Of a stretch of DNA of 64,000 nt, positions 35,241-42,658 are shown piece after piece. A program made the position numbers and the translations under genes. Source of the DNA: Bacillota bacterium (GTDB lineage: Bacteria; Bacillota; UBA4882; UBA8346); the NCBI GenBank assembly GCA_023429995.1, contig JAEZCE010000014.1:56793-120792 (forward strand), in the 5' to 3' direction. How positions within the stretch are numbered: the first letter of the stretch is position 1; the number at the start of each line of letters is the position of its first letter. A model generated the notes under the pieces. It was not told the origin of the DNA, did not search any database, and saw nothing but the letters and a program-made list of their open reading frames with translations.

Positions 35241-35597
35241 AAAAAATCATTTCTCTCATGGAATGAATTACTTTTGTGACAGAAAAAACTTTTTATCGGA
35301 AGAAAAAATTACTTGAGTGACAGAAATAATTTTTTCTGAAGTGGAAGGAATTTATCCGTTGACAGAAAAAATTATTTTTGGGGTTGGATCGATCCTTTGA
35401 TCGCCAAAAAGAATTATTTTTGGAGTCGGGTCGATCGATCCGGCGGCGGAAAAAATTATTTCCACGGCCCAATGAATCCTCCGGACGGGAAAATGGATCA
35501 TTTCCGTCACGGAATTGATTGGTTGGACGACAGAATAAATTATTTCTCCCCGGGATTTGATTTTTTTTAATGAAAAAAATATTTTCTTTCGGACAAA
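35241..35597. repeat. Degenerate 21-bp phased repeat array (AATT type), about 17 units
   Basis: When cut every 21 bp from 35241, about 17 successive units align with no change of phase for 357 bp. A typical unit is AAAAATTATTTTTGGAGTCGG: an A-run, a central AATT or GATC core at the same offset, a T-run, and a G+C-richer end such as GGAGTCGG, GACAGA or CACGGA. Individual units differ at many positions. Two units carry GATCGATC. The array fills the gap between the exported protein and the tetR promoter and does not form an open frame. Blocks of two to three units match the array at 61641. Confidence 0.85.
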
Positions 35598-35719
35598 ATT
35601 ATTTATTGTTAAAAAAATCCGGATAATTTTTTGAAACCCGTCGGTAAGGAATGCAACGAAAATCAGGTCTCAGACGGTCAATCCTTGATACGTGAGGAAT
35701 AAATTTTATTTCAAATCCC

Positions 35720-35748
35720 TTGAGATTTTTACCGGGGAATGGTAATAT
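35720..35748 (+). promoter_or_regulatory. Sigma-A type promoter of the tetR-efflux operon
   Basis: TTGAGA (35720-35725) and TAATAT (35743-35748) with a 17-bp spacer. The expected transcription start near 35755 falls inside the palindromic operator, which suits simple repression by the TetR product. Confidence 0.7.
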
Positions 35749-35751
35749 AGT

Positions 35752-35771
35752 AAGTGAGTGAGTGCTCACTT
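35752..35771. promoter_or_regulatory. Palindromic operator, probable TetR self-regulation site
   Basis: AAGTGAG-TGAGTG-CTCACTT: two 7-bp arms around a 6-bp spacer, a common layout for TetR-family operators. It covers the predicted transcription start and precedes the tetR start codon by about 45 bp. Confidence 0.7.
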
Positions 35772-35816
35772 TAAATGATTCTGGTTTGGAAAGTTCAGCT
35801 ATAGAAGGTGAATTCA

Positions 35817-36419
35817 TTGGGTAAAGTTGAGGATTCCATGGATAAGATTATCCAGGCCACTATCCGGGTGGCATTTCAAAACGGTCTTGCCAATACCCGG
35901 ACCGCGGACATCGCCAAAGAGGCAGGAGTTTCGGAAGGATTGATTTTCAAATACTTCCCGACCAAGAATCATCTATTTACCGTGATTATCAAAGGCGTTT
36001 TCCAGCGACTGAAAGCCGGGGCCGACGAAATCATTACCCGGCCGGACCAAACGGCGGCTTCCAGGTTAAATGCTTTAATCGATTTTCATTTCGACTTCTT
36101 CAGTAAGCAATACAATATTGTTTTTTTGATAATAGGCCACTCCGACCGGAAGATGGTCAACCTGGAACCCATAATCCAATACGCTTTGTTTCCCTATACG
36201 CAACTGGTCGCCGGGCTTTTACAGGAAGGCATTGAAAACGGAGAATTCAGGGTGATGAATACCGAAACGACCGCCATGTCCATTATCGGTACGATGCAAT
36301 TTAATTTGATAGCCAAATTGCTTCTTAAAATTCCCGGTGAAGAAATGGGAGCGACTAAAAAAGAAGTCAAGGAATATATTTTATCAGGTATCAAGGCAGA
36401 GAAAGATCATCGACAATAG
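35817..36419 (+). CDS. TetR-family transcriptional repressor of the efflux operon
   Basis: About 200 residues. The N-terminal helix-turn-helix is clear: IIQATIRVAFQNGL, TRTADIAKEAGVSEGLIFKYF and PTKNHLF match the TetR DNA-binding region. The C-terminal ligand domain is all-helical and not assignable to a substrate. The TTG at 35817 was chosen because GAAGGTG lies 6 bp upstream; an ATG at 35838 with TGAGGA ahead of it is equally possible. It is the first gene of an operon with a membrane-fusion protein and an ABC-2 exporter and lies just behind a palindromic operator, so it probably represses the whole unit until a toxic compound binds. Confidence 0.88.
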   Translation: MGKVEDSMDKIIQATIRVAFQNGLANTRTADIAKEAGVSEGLIFKYFPTKNHLFTVIIKGVFQRLKAGADEIITRPDQTAASRLNALIDFHFDFFSKQYNIVFLIIGHSDRKMVNLEPIIQYALFPYTQLVAGLLQEGIENGEFRVMNTETTAMSIIGTMQFNLIAKLLLKIPGEEMGATKKEVKEYILSGIKAEKDHRQ

Positions 36420-36430
36420 GAGTGGTTTTG

Positions 36431-37267
36431 ATGAAATGGATTATGAAAACCGGCATGGGGATGATTCTGGGTATGAGTTTCCTATCCATGCTGTTTCTGA
36501 TTGGCGGATGCGGTTATAAAAAGGCGGATCAACGGATCGAAGCCACCGGAACCGTTGAAATGACGGAGACCACCGTTAACAGTAAATCAAACGGCAGAAT
36601 TGTCTCGATTTTGGCCGATGAGGGGCAGGCGGTTAAGAACGGGGATTTATTGGCCGAACTGGATCATGAAGAGCTGGACGCCCAAATTGCCGCCGCCAAG
36701 TCCAATTTGGATGTGGCGATTGCCAATTACGAGGCCGCCAGGACCGATTTAGCGAGAAACAGGCAATTATATCAGGCCCAACAAATCTCCGCTTCCCAAT
36801 TTGATCAGGCGGTGACCAAGAATGATGTGACCAAGGCTCAAGTAAGTCAGGCCAAAGCCAATTTGACCCTCCTCAATGTACAGTTAAAAAACGTTCAAAT
36901 CTTCGCTCCCGCCGGCGGCATTCTTTCTGAAAAATTAATCGAAAACGGCGAAGTTATCGCCAGCGGCGCCTCCTTGTTTACACTCCTGGATTATGAAAAA
37001 CCATGGGTGAAAGTGTATTTGCCCCTCAAGGAAGTGTCAAAAGTCAGACTGAATGATAAGGCCTACATTATGCTGGATGCTTTTCCCAACCGCAAATTTT
37101 GGGGCAGGATTTCATTTATATCCAATGAGGCCGAATTCACTCCGAAAGATTTCTTAAGCAAAGAAGAACGGGTTAAGCAGGTTTTTGCCGTCAAGGTACA
37201 GCTGGCCAATAAGGATAACATTCTCAAAGCCGGACTTCCGGTGGATGTGGCCATTGAAGAAAAATAA
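36431..37267 (+). CDS. HlyD/YbhG-type membrane-fusion lipoprotein
   Basis: Periplasmic adaptor that links an ABC exporter to the cell surface. The signal peptide ends in the lipobox LIGGC, so the mature protein should be lipid-anchored. The biotinyl-lipoyl-like half motifs are in GRIVSILADEGQAVKNGDLLAELD and PAGGILSEKLIENGEVIASG. Between them lies a coiled-coil hairpin (AQIAAAKSNLDVAIANYEAA and following, about residues 75-150), the type that contacts outer-membrane channels. The ATG at 36431 has AGGAG 8 bp upstream. It lies 11 bp after tetR and 18 bp before the first ATPase. Confidence 0.9.
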   Translation: MKWIMKTGMGMILGMSFLSMLFLIGGCGYKKADQRIEATGTVEMTETTVNSKSNGRIVSILADEGQAVKNGDLLAELDHEELDAQIAAAKSNLDVAIANYEAARTDLARNRQLYQAQQISASQFDQAVTKNDVTKAQVSQAKANLTLLNVQLKNVQIFAPAGGILSEKLIENGEVIASGASLFTLLDYEKPWVKVYLPLKEVSKVRLNDKAYIMLDAFPNRKFWGRISFISNEAEFTPKDFLSKEERVKQVFAVKVQLANKDNILKAGLPVDVAIEEK

Positions 37268-37285
37268 GGAAAAGCGGGTCAATCC

Positions 37286-38287
37286 ATGAACGCCATTGGG
37301 ACGGAAAATTTAATCAAGAAATATGGCCAGATAACGGCGATTGATAATTTGTCCATTCAAATCGGGCTCCATCAAATTTATGGATTTTTGGGACCGGACG
37401 GGGCGGGCAAGACCAGTTTATTCCGGATTTTTTGCGGGATTTTAACGGCCAGCGGGGGAAAAGTTGAGGCCCTTGGCATTGATGTGCGCAAGAATCCTGA
37501 AAAATTAAAGCAGCATTTAGGGTATATGGCCCAAAAATTCGCTTTATACGGCGACTTAACCGTTAAAGAAAATTTGGACTTTTTCGGGGATCTTTTTAAA
37601 ACCCCCCGCCGCGGCATTACGGAACGGAAAAAGGAATTGTTGCGGTTTGCCAATTTGCTTCAATTCCAAGACCGGCTGGCCGGCAATCTCTCGGGAGGAA
37701 TGAAACAAAAATTAGCCCTCTGCTGTACGTTGATTCATACTCCGAAGTTACTCATTCTCGATGAACCGACCACCGGAGTCGATCCCGTTTCCAGGCAGGA
37801 ATTTTGGGAGATGCTCCTGCCATTGCCTTCTCAGGGGACGACGGTAATTGTGAGTACGGCTTATATGGATGAAGCCGCCAAATGCGACCGGATTGCCATG
37901 ATGAATGAGGGCCGGATTTTAAAGGAGGGCAGTCCCGCAGAGTTGAAACGGCCTTTGCAGGGGAAAGTTTATGAAGTCAGAAGCGACAGGCTATTCGACA
38001 TTCAAACGTTGTTGAGTCAAAGTGTGAAAGATGTCCAACTTTTTGGGGACCGTCTTCACGTACAGCTTAAAAAGGAAATGACTTTCCCGGAAGGCCCGGA
38101 AAGAATTTCTGACGTGGGGTTTACAAGGCTGGCTTCTTCCGGGACGGACGAGGTTGAAAAGGGAAGAGGTTGGCTGGAGACGGTTTTGCGGGAAAATGGC
38201 TATCCGGCAAAGGTTGCCACGGTCGAACCTTCCTTGGAAGATGTGTTCGTGGATTTACTGACCGGGCATAATCCTCCAAACGCTTAA
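37286..38287 (+). CDS. ABC exporter ATPase, equivalent of the N-terminal half of YbhF
   Basis: Walker A is GPDGAGKTS near residue 33 (Asp where most proteins have Asn, as in the first half of YbhF-type ATPases). The signature is LSGGMKQKLAL, Walker B LLILDEPTTGVDP, and the switch position has STAYMDEA in place of the usual His, so this site may be catalytically weak (inference). A tail of about 100 residues follows the ATPase core. In Escherichia coli YbhF carries two ATPase halves in one chain; here they are two genes 20 bp apart, and the second ATPase keeps the His. Confidence 0.9.
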   Translation: MNAIGTENLIKKYGQITAIDNLSIQIGLHQIYGFLGPDGAGKTSLFRIFCGILTASGGKVEALGIDVRKNPEKLKQHLGYMAQKFALYGDLTVKENLDFFGDLFKTPRRGITERKKELLRFANLLQFQDRLAGNLSGGMKQKLALCCTLIHTPKLLILDEPTTGVDPVSRQEFWEMLLPLPSQGTTVIVSTAYMDEAAKCDRIAMMNEGRILKEGSPAELKRPLQGKVYEVRSDRLFDIQTLLSQSVKDVQLFGDRLHVQLKKEMTFPEGPERISDVGFTRLASSGTDEVEKGRGWLETVLRENGYPAKVATVEPSLEDVFVDLLTGHNPPNA

Positions 38288-38307
38288 TTATAAATGGAAG
38301 AGGTTTT

Positions 38308-39060
38308 ATGATGGTCGCAGTCACGGTTAAAAATTTATCCCGCAAATTCGGCAAGTTTATTGCAGTGGACCATATTTCTTTTGAGGTTAACCAAGGGGAA
38401 ATTTTCGGATTCTTGGGCCCCAATGGCGCCGGAAAATCGACCACTATCCGGATGCTTTGCGGCATTTTGGCCCCGACCTCGGGGACGGCTTTGGTAGCGG
38501 GTTATGATATTACCAGAGAACCGGAACTTGTCAAACTACATCTCGGCTACATGTCGCAGAAATTTTCGCTGTATGAAGATTTGTCGGTCTATGAAAATAT
38601 TGAGTTTTACGCCGGGATATACGGTATCCCCAAATCCGGGTTGCCCGAAGTGAAAAAAAGGATTTTGGATTTAACTCATCTTCAAAGCCAGGAAAAGATG
38701 ATGGCCGGCGAGTTGCCGACCGGTTTAAAACAGCGTCTGGCGCTGGGGTGTTCCATTGTTCACCAGCCGCCGATACTATTTCTTGACGAACCGACTTCTG
38801 GGGTTGACCCAATATCGCGAAGGCAGTTTTGGGATCTGATCCGGAGTTTATCTCAGACGGGAACCACGATTTTTGTGACCACCCACTTTATGGACGAGGC
38901 TGAGTATTGCAACCACATTGCTTTCATCGCTGCCGGCAAGCTGGTGAATCTGGGGACTCCAACCGAGTTGAAACAACAATCCGGGCAAACCAATCTGGAA
39001 GGCGCCTTTGTTTATTTTTCAAAGAAAGCTTTGGAAATGAAAAAGAATGCTGGGAGTTGA
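38308..39060 (+). CDS. ABC exporter ATPase, equivalent of the C-terminal half of YbhF
   Basis: Walker A is GPNGAGKST near residue 39, Walker B ILFLDEPTSGVDP, and the switch region FVTTHFMDEAEYC keeps the His. The signature is altered to LPTGLKQRLAL instead of LSGGQ, as seen in second halves of YbhF-type proteins. It therefore probably forms an asymmetric pair with the preceding ATPase: each composite site would combine one normal and one altered part. 250 residues. The two ABC-2 permeases follow. Confidence 0.9.
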   Translation: MMVAVTVKNLSRKFGKFIAVDHISFEVNQGEIFGFLGPNGAGKSTTIRMLCGILAPTSGTALVAGYDITREPELVKLHLGYMSQKFSLYEDLSVYENIEFYAGIYGIPKSGLPEVKKRILDLTHLQSQEKMMAGELPTGLKQRLALGCSIVHQPPILFLDEPTSGVDPISRRQFWDLIRSLSQTGTTIFVTTHFMDEAEYCNHIAFIAAGKLVNLGTPTELKQQSGQTNLEGAFVYFSKKALEMKKNAGS

Positions 39061-39114
39061 TGATATCGGGGCGCTTGTAAGGTGGATTTCAAGTATAGTT
39101 GACGGAGATGAACC

Positions 39115-40251
39115 ATGCAACAATTATGGGCCTTGATTAAAAAGGAATTTTTGCAGATCCGCCGCGACCCGCGAACTCTAGGGATGGTCTTGTTTGCTCC
39201 GGTGGTTATGTTAATGCTTTACGGTTATGCGGTCAATTTCGATATTCATCATATTCCCATTGTGGTGTGCGATCAGGATAGTTCGCAGGAAAGCCGCAGG
39301 TTTATCAAGGGAATCAGTTCTTCGGAATACTTTGACGTGATAGGTTACGATCCAAACCCCGACAAATTGCTGGGTTATTTGGATTCTGCAAAAGCTAGAG
39401 GCGTTTTGTGGATACCGCATGGATTTGGGCGGAAAATATCCTCTGCGTCATCAAGCGATTTGTTTTTCGGCTTGGATGGAGCGGATGCCAACACGGCCAC
39501 CATTTCCCTTGGTTATTTTTCTAAATATGTTCAGGGCTATTCAACCCATATTATCGTCAACCGGCTTGAAAAGAGCGGGGGTTCGTCCTTGGTGAACCGC
39601 TTAATCCCCTTTCAATCCGAACAAAGGGTGTGGTACAATCCGGAGCTGAAGAGTTCACATTTTATCGTTCCCGGATTGATTTCGACTTTATTGATGATGG
39701 TGGTTGCTTTGCTGACCGCGATGGCGGTTACCAATGAAAAGGAACGGAACACTTTCGAGCAGTTGGCTGTGAGCCCGATTAAACCATGGCAATTGATTTT
39801 GGGTAAAATCATTCCCTATGCGCTGGTATCTTTTTTAGGAGTGCTGTTGATCATTCCGGCCGGCGTTTTTTGGTTTGGCGTGCCGCTGAAAGGGAGCCTC
39901 ACGGTTTTGATGCTGTTTATTTTGATTTTCCTTGTATCGGTCCTGGGGATTGGGTTGTTTTTTTCAACCATTGCCAAAACGCAACAACAAGCGATGTTTA
40001 TGGTTTTACCGGTAACTTCCTTACCGGCCATTTTACTATCGGGATTTGTATTTCCCATTGAAAGCATGCCCCATTTTCTGCAGCTGGTAACTTATTTGAT
40101 TCCAGCCCGGTTTTTTCTGGTTGCTTTACGGGGCATTTTTTTAAAAGGGGTCGGACTGACGGTTTTATGGCCGGAAGCGGTGGTTCTAATCTTTTTTTCA
40201 ACAGTCTTGATGACTGCCGCGACTTTGAAATTTAAGAAGAGGTTGGATTAA
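39115..40251 (+). CDS. ABC-2 type permease, YbhS-like
   Basis: Membrane subunit of the exporter, 378 residues. The opening LIKKEFLQIRRDPRTLGMVLFAPVVMLMLYGYAV gives the amphipathic connecting helix and the first membrane span. A large extracytoplasmic domain (about 45-180) follows, then five more spans, with the ABC-2 signature NEKERNTFEQLAVSPIKPWQ between spans. The sequence RIPARFF-like element before the last span (LIPARFFLVALRGIFLKG) is typical of this family. Substrates of such pumps include drugs and other toxic compounds; the sequence gives no specific clue. 27 bp separate it from its partner permease. Confidence 0.9.
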   Translation: MQQLWALIKKEFLQIRRDPRTLGMVLFAPVVMLMLYGYAVNFDIHHIPIVVCDQDSSQESRRFIKGISSSEYFDVIGYDPNPDKLLGYLDSAKARGVLWIPHGFGRKISSASSSDLFFGLDGADANTATISLGYFSKYVQGYSTHIIVNRLEKSGGSSLVNRLIPFQSEQRVWYNPELKSSHFIVPGLISTLLMMVVALLTAMAVTNEKERNTFEQLAVSPIKPWQLILGKIIPYALVSFLGVLLIIPAGVFWFGVPLKGSLTVLMLFILIFLVSVLGIGLFFSTIAKTQQQAMFMVLPVTSLPAILLSGFVFPIESMPHFLQLVTYLIPARFFLVALRGIFLKGVGLTVLWPEAVVLIFFSTVLMTAATLKFKKRLD

Positions 40252-40278
40252 GGCTAAGGCGAAGAAAGGGAAAATTTA

Positions 40279-41409
40279 ATGAACGGCAGAATATGGGCAA
40301 TTGCCAAAAAAGAAATGATTCAGCTCCTTCACGAACCGAGAACTTTGGCCCTGGTTTTTGTAGTACCTGTGGTCATGGTGTTGATATTCGGCTATGTTGC
40401 GGGCGCCGATATTAAAAATGTCAAATTTGCCGTGGTCGATTACGATCATACGGCGGTAAGCCGGGAAATGGTGGCTAAAATTGAACATTCCCGTTTTTTT
40501 ATCAATCAGGGCTTCCTGGCATCCGAGGAGGAAATGGGTCCAAAGCTTGATGCGGGTGAGATAAAAATAGGCCTGGTGATTCCCAAAGGATTCAGCCGGG
40601 ATATTGACCGACATAACCAACCGCAAATACAGGTTTTAACCGATGGAACCGACTCCAATACCGCCACCATCGCCCAAAATTATTTTTTAAGCATTATCAA
40701 CAGTTTAAGTCAGAATATTTCCAGGGCGGCTGTTTTAAAATCGGGAAGCGGACAGTCTTTGGCTACCCCAATCAATTTTATGTACCGGGTCTATTATAAT
40801 CCGGAATTAAAGGCGGCTTATTTTATGGTTCCCGGAGTAACGGTCATGGTACTGTTGCTCATTACCACGATGCTTACCGCTCTTTCGATCGTCAAGGAAA
40901 AGGAAAGGGGAACCATCGAACAGATTATGGTGACCCCGGTGAAGGCCTGGGAATTCATCCTGGGAAAATTATTGCCCTTTCCCTTTATCGGGATGATGGA
41001 CGTTTTACTGGTGGGTTTGGTGGCCAGTCTTTGGTTTGGTGTTCCGATTCGGGGCAGTATCTTATTGCTGATGTTTTGTTCAGCCCTGTTTTTAATGACC
41101 ACACTCGGGCTCGGCCTGATGATTTCCACGGTTTCCAGCACCCAGCAGCAAGCGATGCTCAGTACGATGTTTCTGTTGATGCCCAATATCCTTTTATCCG
41201 GGTTTGTTTCCCCGATAGCCAACATGCCCAAGGTTTTGCAATGGTTGACTTTTATTGTGCCGGCCCGCTACTTTATCGAGATTGTCCGGGGGATTTATCT
41301 CAAGGGAATCGGGATCTCCTATTTGTACCCGCAAATGCTGGCTTTAACGGTTATCGGCCTCCTGATTTTAGGATATTCGGTGAAGGGGTTTCATAAACAG
41401 TTGGCGTAG
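40279..41409 (+). CDS. ABC-2 type permease, YbhR-like
   Basis: Partner of the preceding permease, 376 residues, with the same layout: IAKKEMIQLLHEPRTLALVFVVPVVMV at the N terminus, a large external domain, KEKERGTIEQIMVTPVKAWEF, and IVPARYFIEIVRGIYLKGIG before the last span. The two permeases are clear paralogues and presumably form a heterodimer. It is the last gene of the operon. The last 50 bp have a second, diverged copy at 52935-52984, the only trace there of a lost duplicate. Confidence 0.9.
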   Translation: MNGRIWAIAKKEMIQLLHEPRTLALVFVVPVVMVLIFGYVAGADIKNVKFAVVDYDHTAVSREMVAKIEHSRFFINQGFLASEEEMGPKLDAGEIKIGLVIPKGFSRDIDRHNQPQIQVLTDGTDSNTATIAQNYFLSIINSLSQNISRAAVLKSGSGQSLATPINFMYRVYYNPELKAAYFMVPGVTVMVLLLITTMLTALSIVKEKERGTIEQIMVTPVKAWEFILGKLLPFPFIGMMDVLLVGLVASLWFGVPIRGSILLLMFCSALFLMTTLGLGLMISTVSSTQQQAMLSTMFLLMPNILLSGFVSPIANMPKVLQWLTFIVPARYFIEIVRGIYLKGIGISYLYPQMLALTVIGLLILGYSVKGFHKQLA

Positions 41410-41534
41410 GGTTTTACAATAGAGAATCCTCCGCTTGTTCTTCTATATCCGTACTCCCGATTTTGCGGGGCGCTTTTAAAGAAATAGCCGCGGATGTTCA
41501 TCCACCGGAGCAGCACGGAAAAATAACACTGATC

Positions 41535-41564
41535 GAAAAAAGCTCTCCAGCGGAAACTGGAGAG
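41535..41564 (-). terminator. Rho-independent terminator of the GH16 gene
   Basis: Perfect 8-bp stem CTCTCCAG / CTGGAGAG with a 6-base loop. Read on the minus strand it is followed by CTTTTTTCG, placing a T-run directly after the stem, 70 bp behind the GH16 stop codon. Confidence 0.8.
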
Positions 41565-41636
41565 GGAAGAACAAAATATTGAATTCTAACTGTTTGTTTA
41601 CCCATTGCATTTTTGCATCGATACGCAAATTATTTC

Positions 41637-42401
41637 TTATTGATAAGCAACCCAATCATAATACGCATAAAGCGGCGTGGCCCCATTATATGCGCCAAGC
41701 CATGAATCTACGGTGATTCCAGGCCATAAGTTCATATAAATGCGACCCGGGGTAGTCGGTATATTGACAGTTGCTCTGTACACTTCCACTCCATCAACAA
41801 GCCAAGCGATATAAGAAGGCTGCCAGTTAAAAGCATAAGTATGGTAAGCTGACGAAGCATCAAACCCCAGGTTATAAAGCTTCTCATGACCTCCCACGCC
41901 GTTGGTGAAGTAATTGAACTGGACTTTGGTGGTATCTTTGCCTAAAAACTCAATATCAATTTCATCCCAAACCGTGCCGAAGGAGGCTCCGGTATAAGTG
42001 AAAAAAGAGGAGACGACACCGATATTCTTGGCCGGTTTCATCCGGACTTGATATAATCCATAGCTGTAAGTGTTCGCTGTCCGGATTTCTCCGGATGAGT
42101 AAGGCTTACCGGAGGAAGAGGTATTATCCAGTTTCAAACTCATAACTCCATTGGAAAAAATAACATGATCCCCTTTCCAACCGCAGTTAAACATGTTGCC
42201 ATTCGTCCACCCATCGGATTTGGACCATACAGACGTGTTGTAAGAATCAAATCCGTCGCCAAAATGGCTTGTGATTACCGACTCCACCGATGCCGTATCT
42301 GAAGAGTCTGAGGACGAACTGGAGCTGCATTCGCCCATTGTTAAAGCCAGTACAGCAGTGATTGCTAGAGTGAGCACCCATGATTTTCGTAAATTTTTCA
42401 T
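41637..42401 (-). CDS. Secreted GH16 endo-beta-glucanase (lichenase-like)
   Basis: Cuts internal bonds in beta-1,3-1,4-glucan (lichenan, cereal beta-glucan). The catalytic motif is DEIDIEFLG near residue 147, with both Glu residues and the middle Asp present. WLVDGVEVYRA and GRIYMNLWPG are also typical of bacterial lichenases. Length 254 residues fits the single-domain form. The signal peptide runs into GECSSSSSSDSS: a Cys followed by a Ser-rich linker looks like a lipoprotein, but Glu at -1 is not allowed in a normal lipobox, so anchoring is uncertain. GGGAGGAA precedes the ATG. It diverges from the GH94-like phosphorylase, which may consume its products. Confidence 0.88.
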   Translation of the reverse strand: MKNLRKSWVLTLAITAVLALTMGECSSSSSSDSSDTASVESVITSHFGDGFDSYNTSVWSKSDGWTNGNMFNCGWKGDHVIFSNGVMSLKLDNTSSSGKPYSSGEIRTANTYSYGLYQVRMKPAKNIGVVSSFFTYTGASFGTVWDEIDIEFLGKDTTKVQFNYFTNGVGGHEKLYNLGFDASSAYHTYAFNWQPSYIAWLVDGVEVYRATVNIPTTPGRIYMNLWPGITVDSWLGAYNGATPLYAYYDWVAYQ

Positions 42402-42658
42402 TAGAATTCCTCCCTTTTGGTAATTTGGTTAAAATTATTTTAGCATTTAACGTCCGAATGGATAATGAAAAAAGATATCAAAAACCAGGACAATTCGATC
42501 CAAATAATTCCATTAAAAAATACCGCAAGATATTCGGGTTTTTTATAAATCTGTACAGTATACCCCGAAGGGCTCGGTTGTTATAATTAAAAACAGAATG
42601 ATGGATAAGTTATCTTCACGGTAACCTTATTTTAAAAACTGCGAAGGAATCATTGAAT

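Noticed and set aside
35241..35597. CRISPR array in the repeat region
   Set aside because: Units are degenerate and contiguous without spacers, and no cas genes are near.
42380..42586. 68-codon + strand frame between the GH16 and phosphorylase genes
   Set aside because: Overlaps the GH16 start antisense, has no recognisable content and sits in a divergent promoter region.
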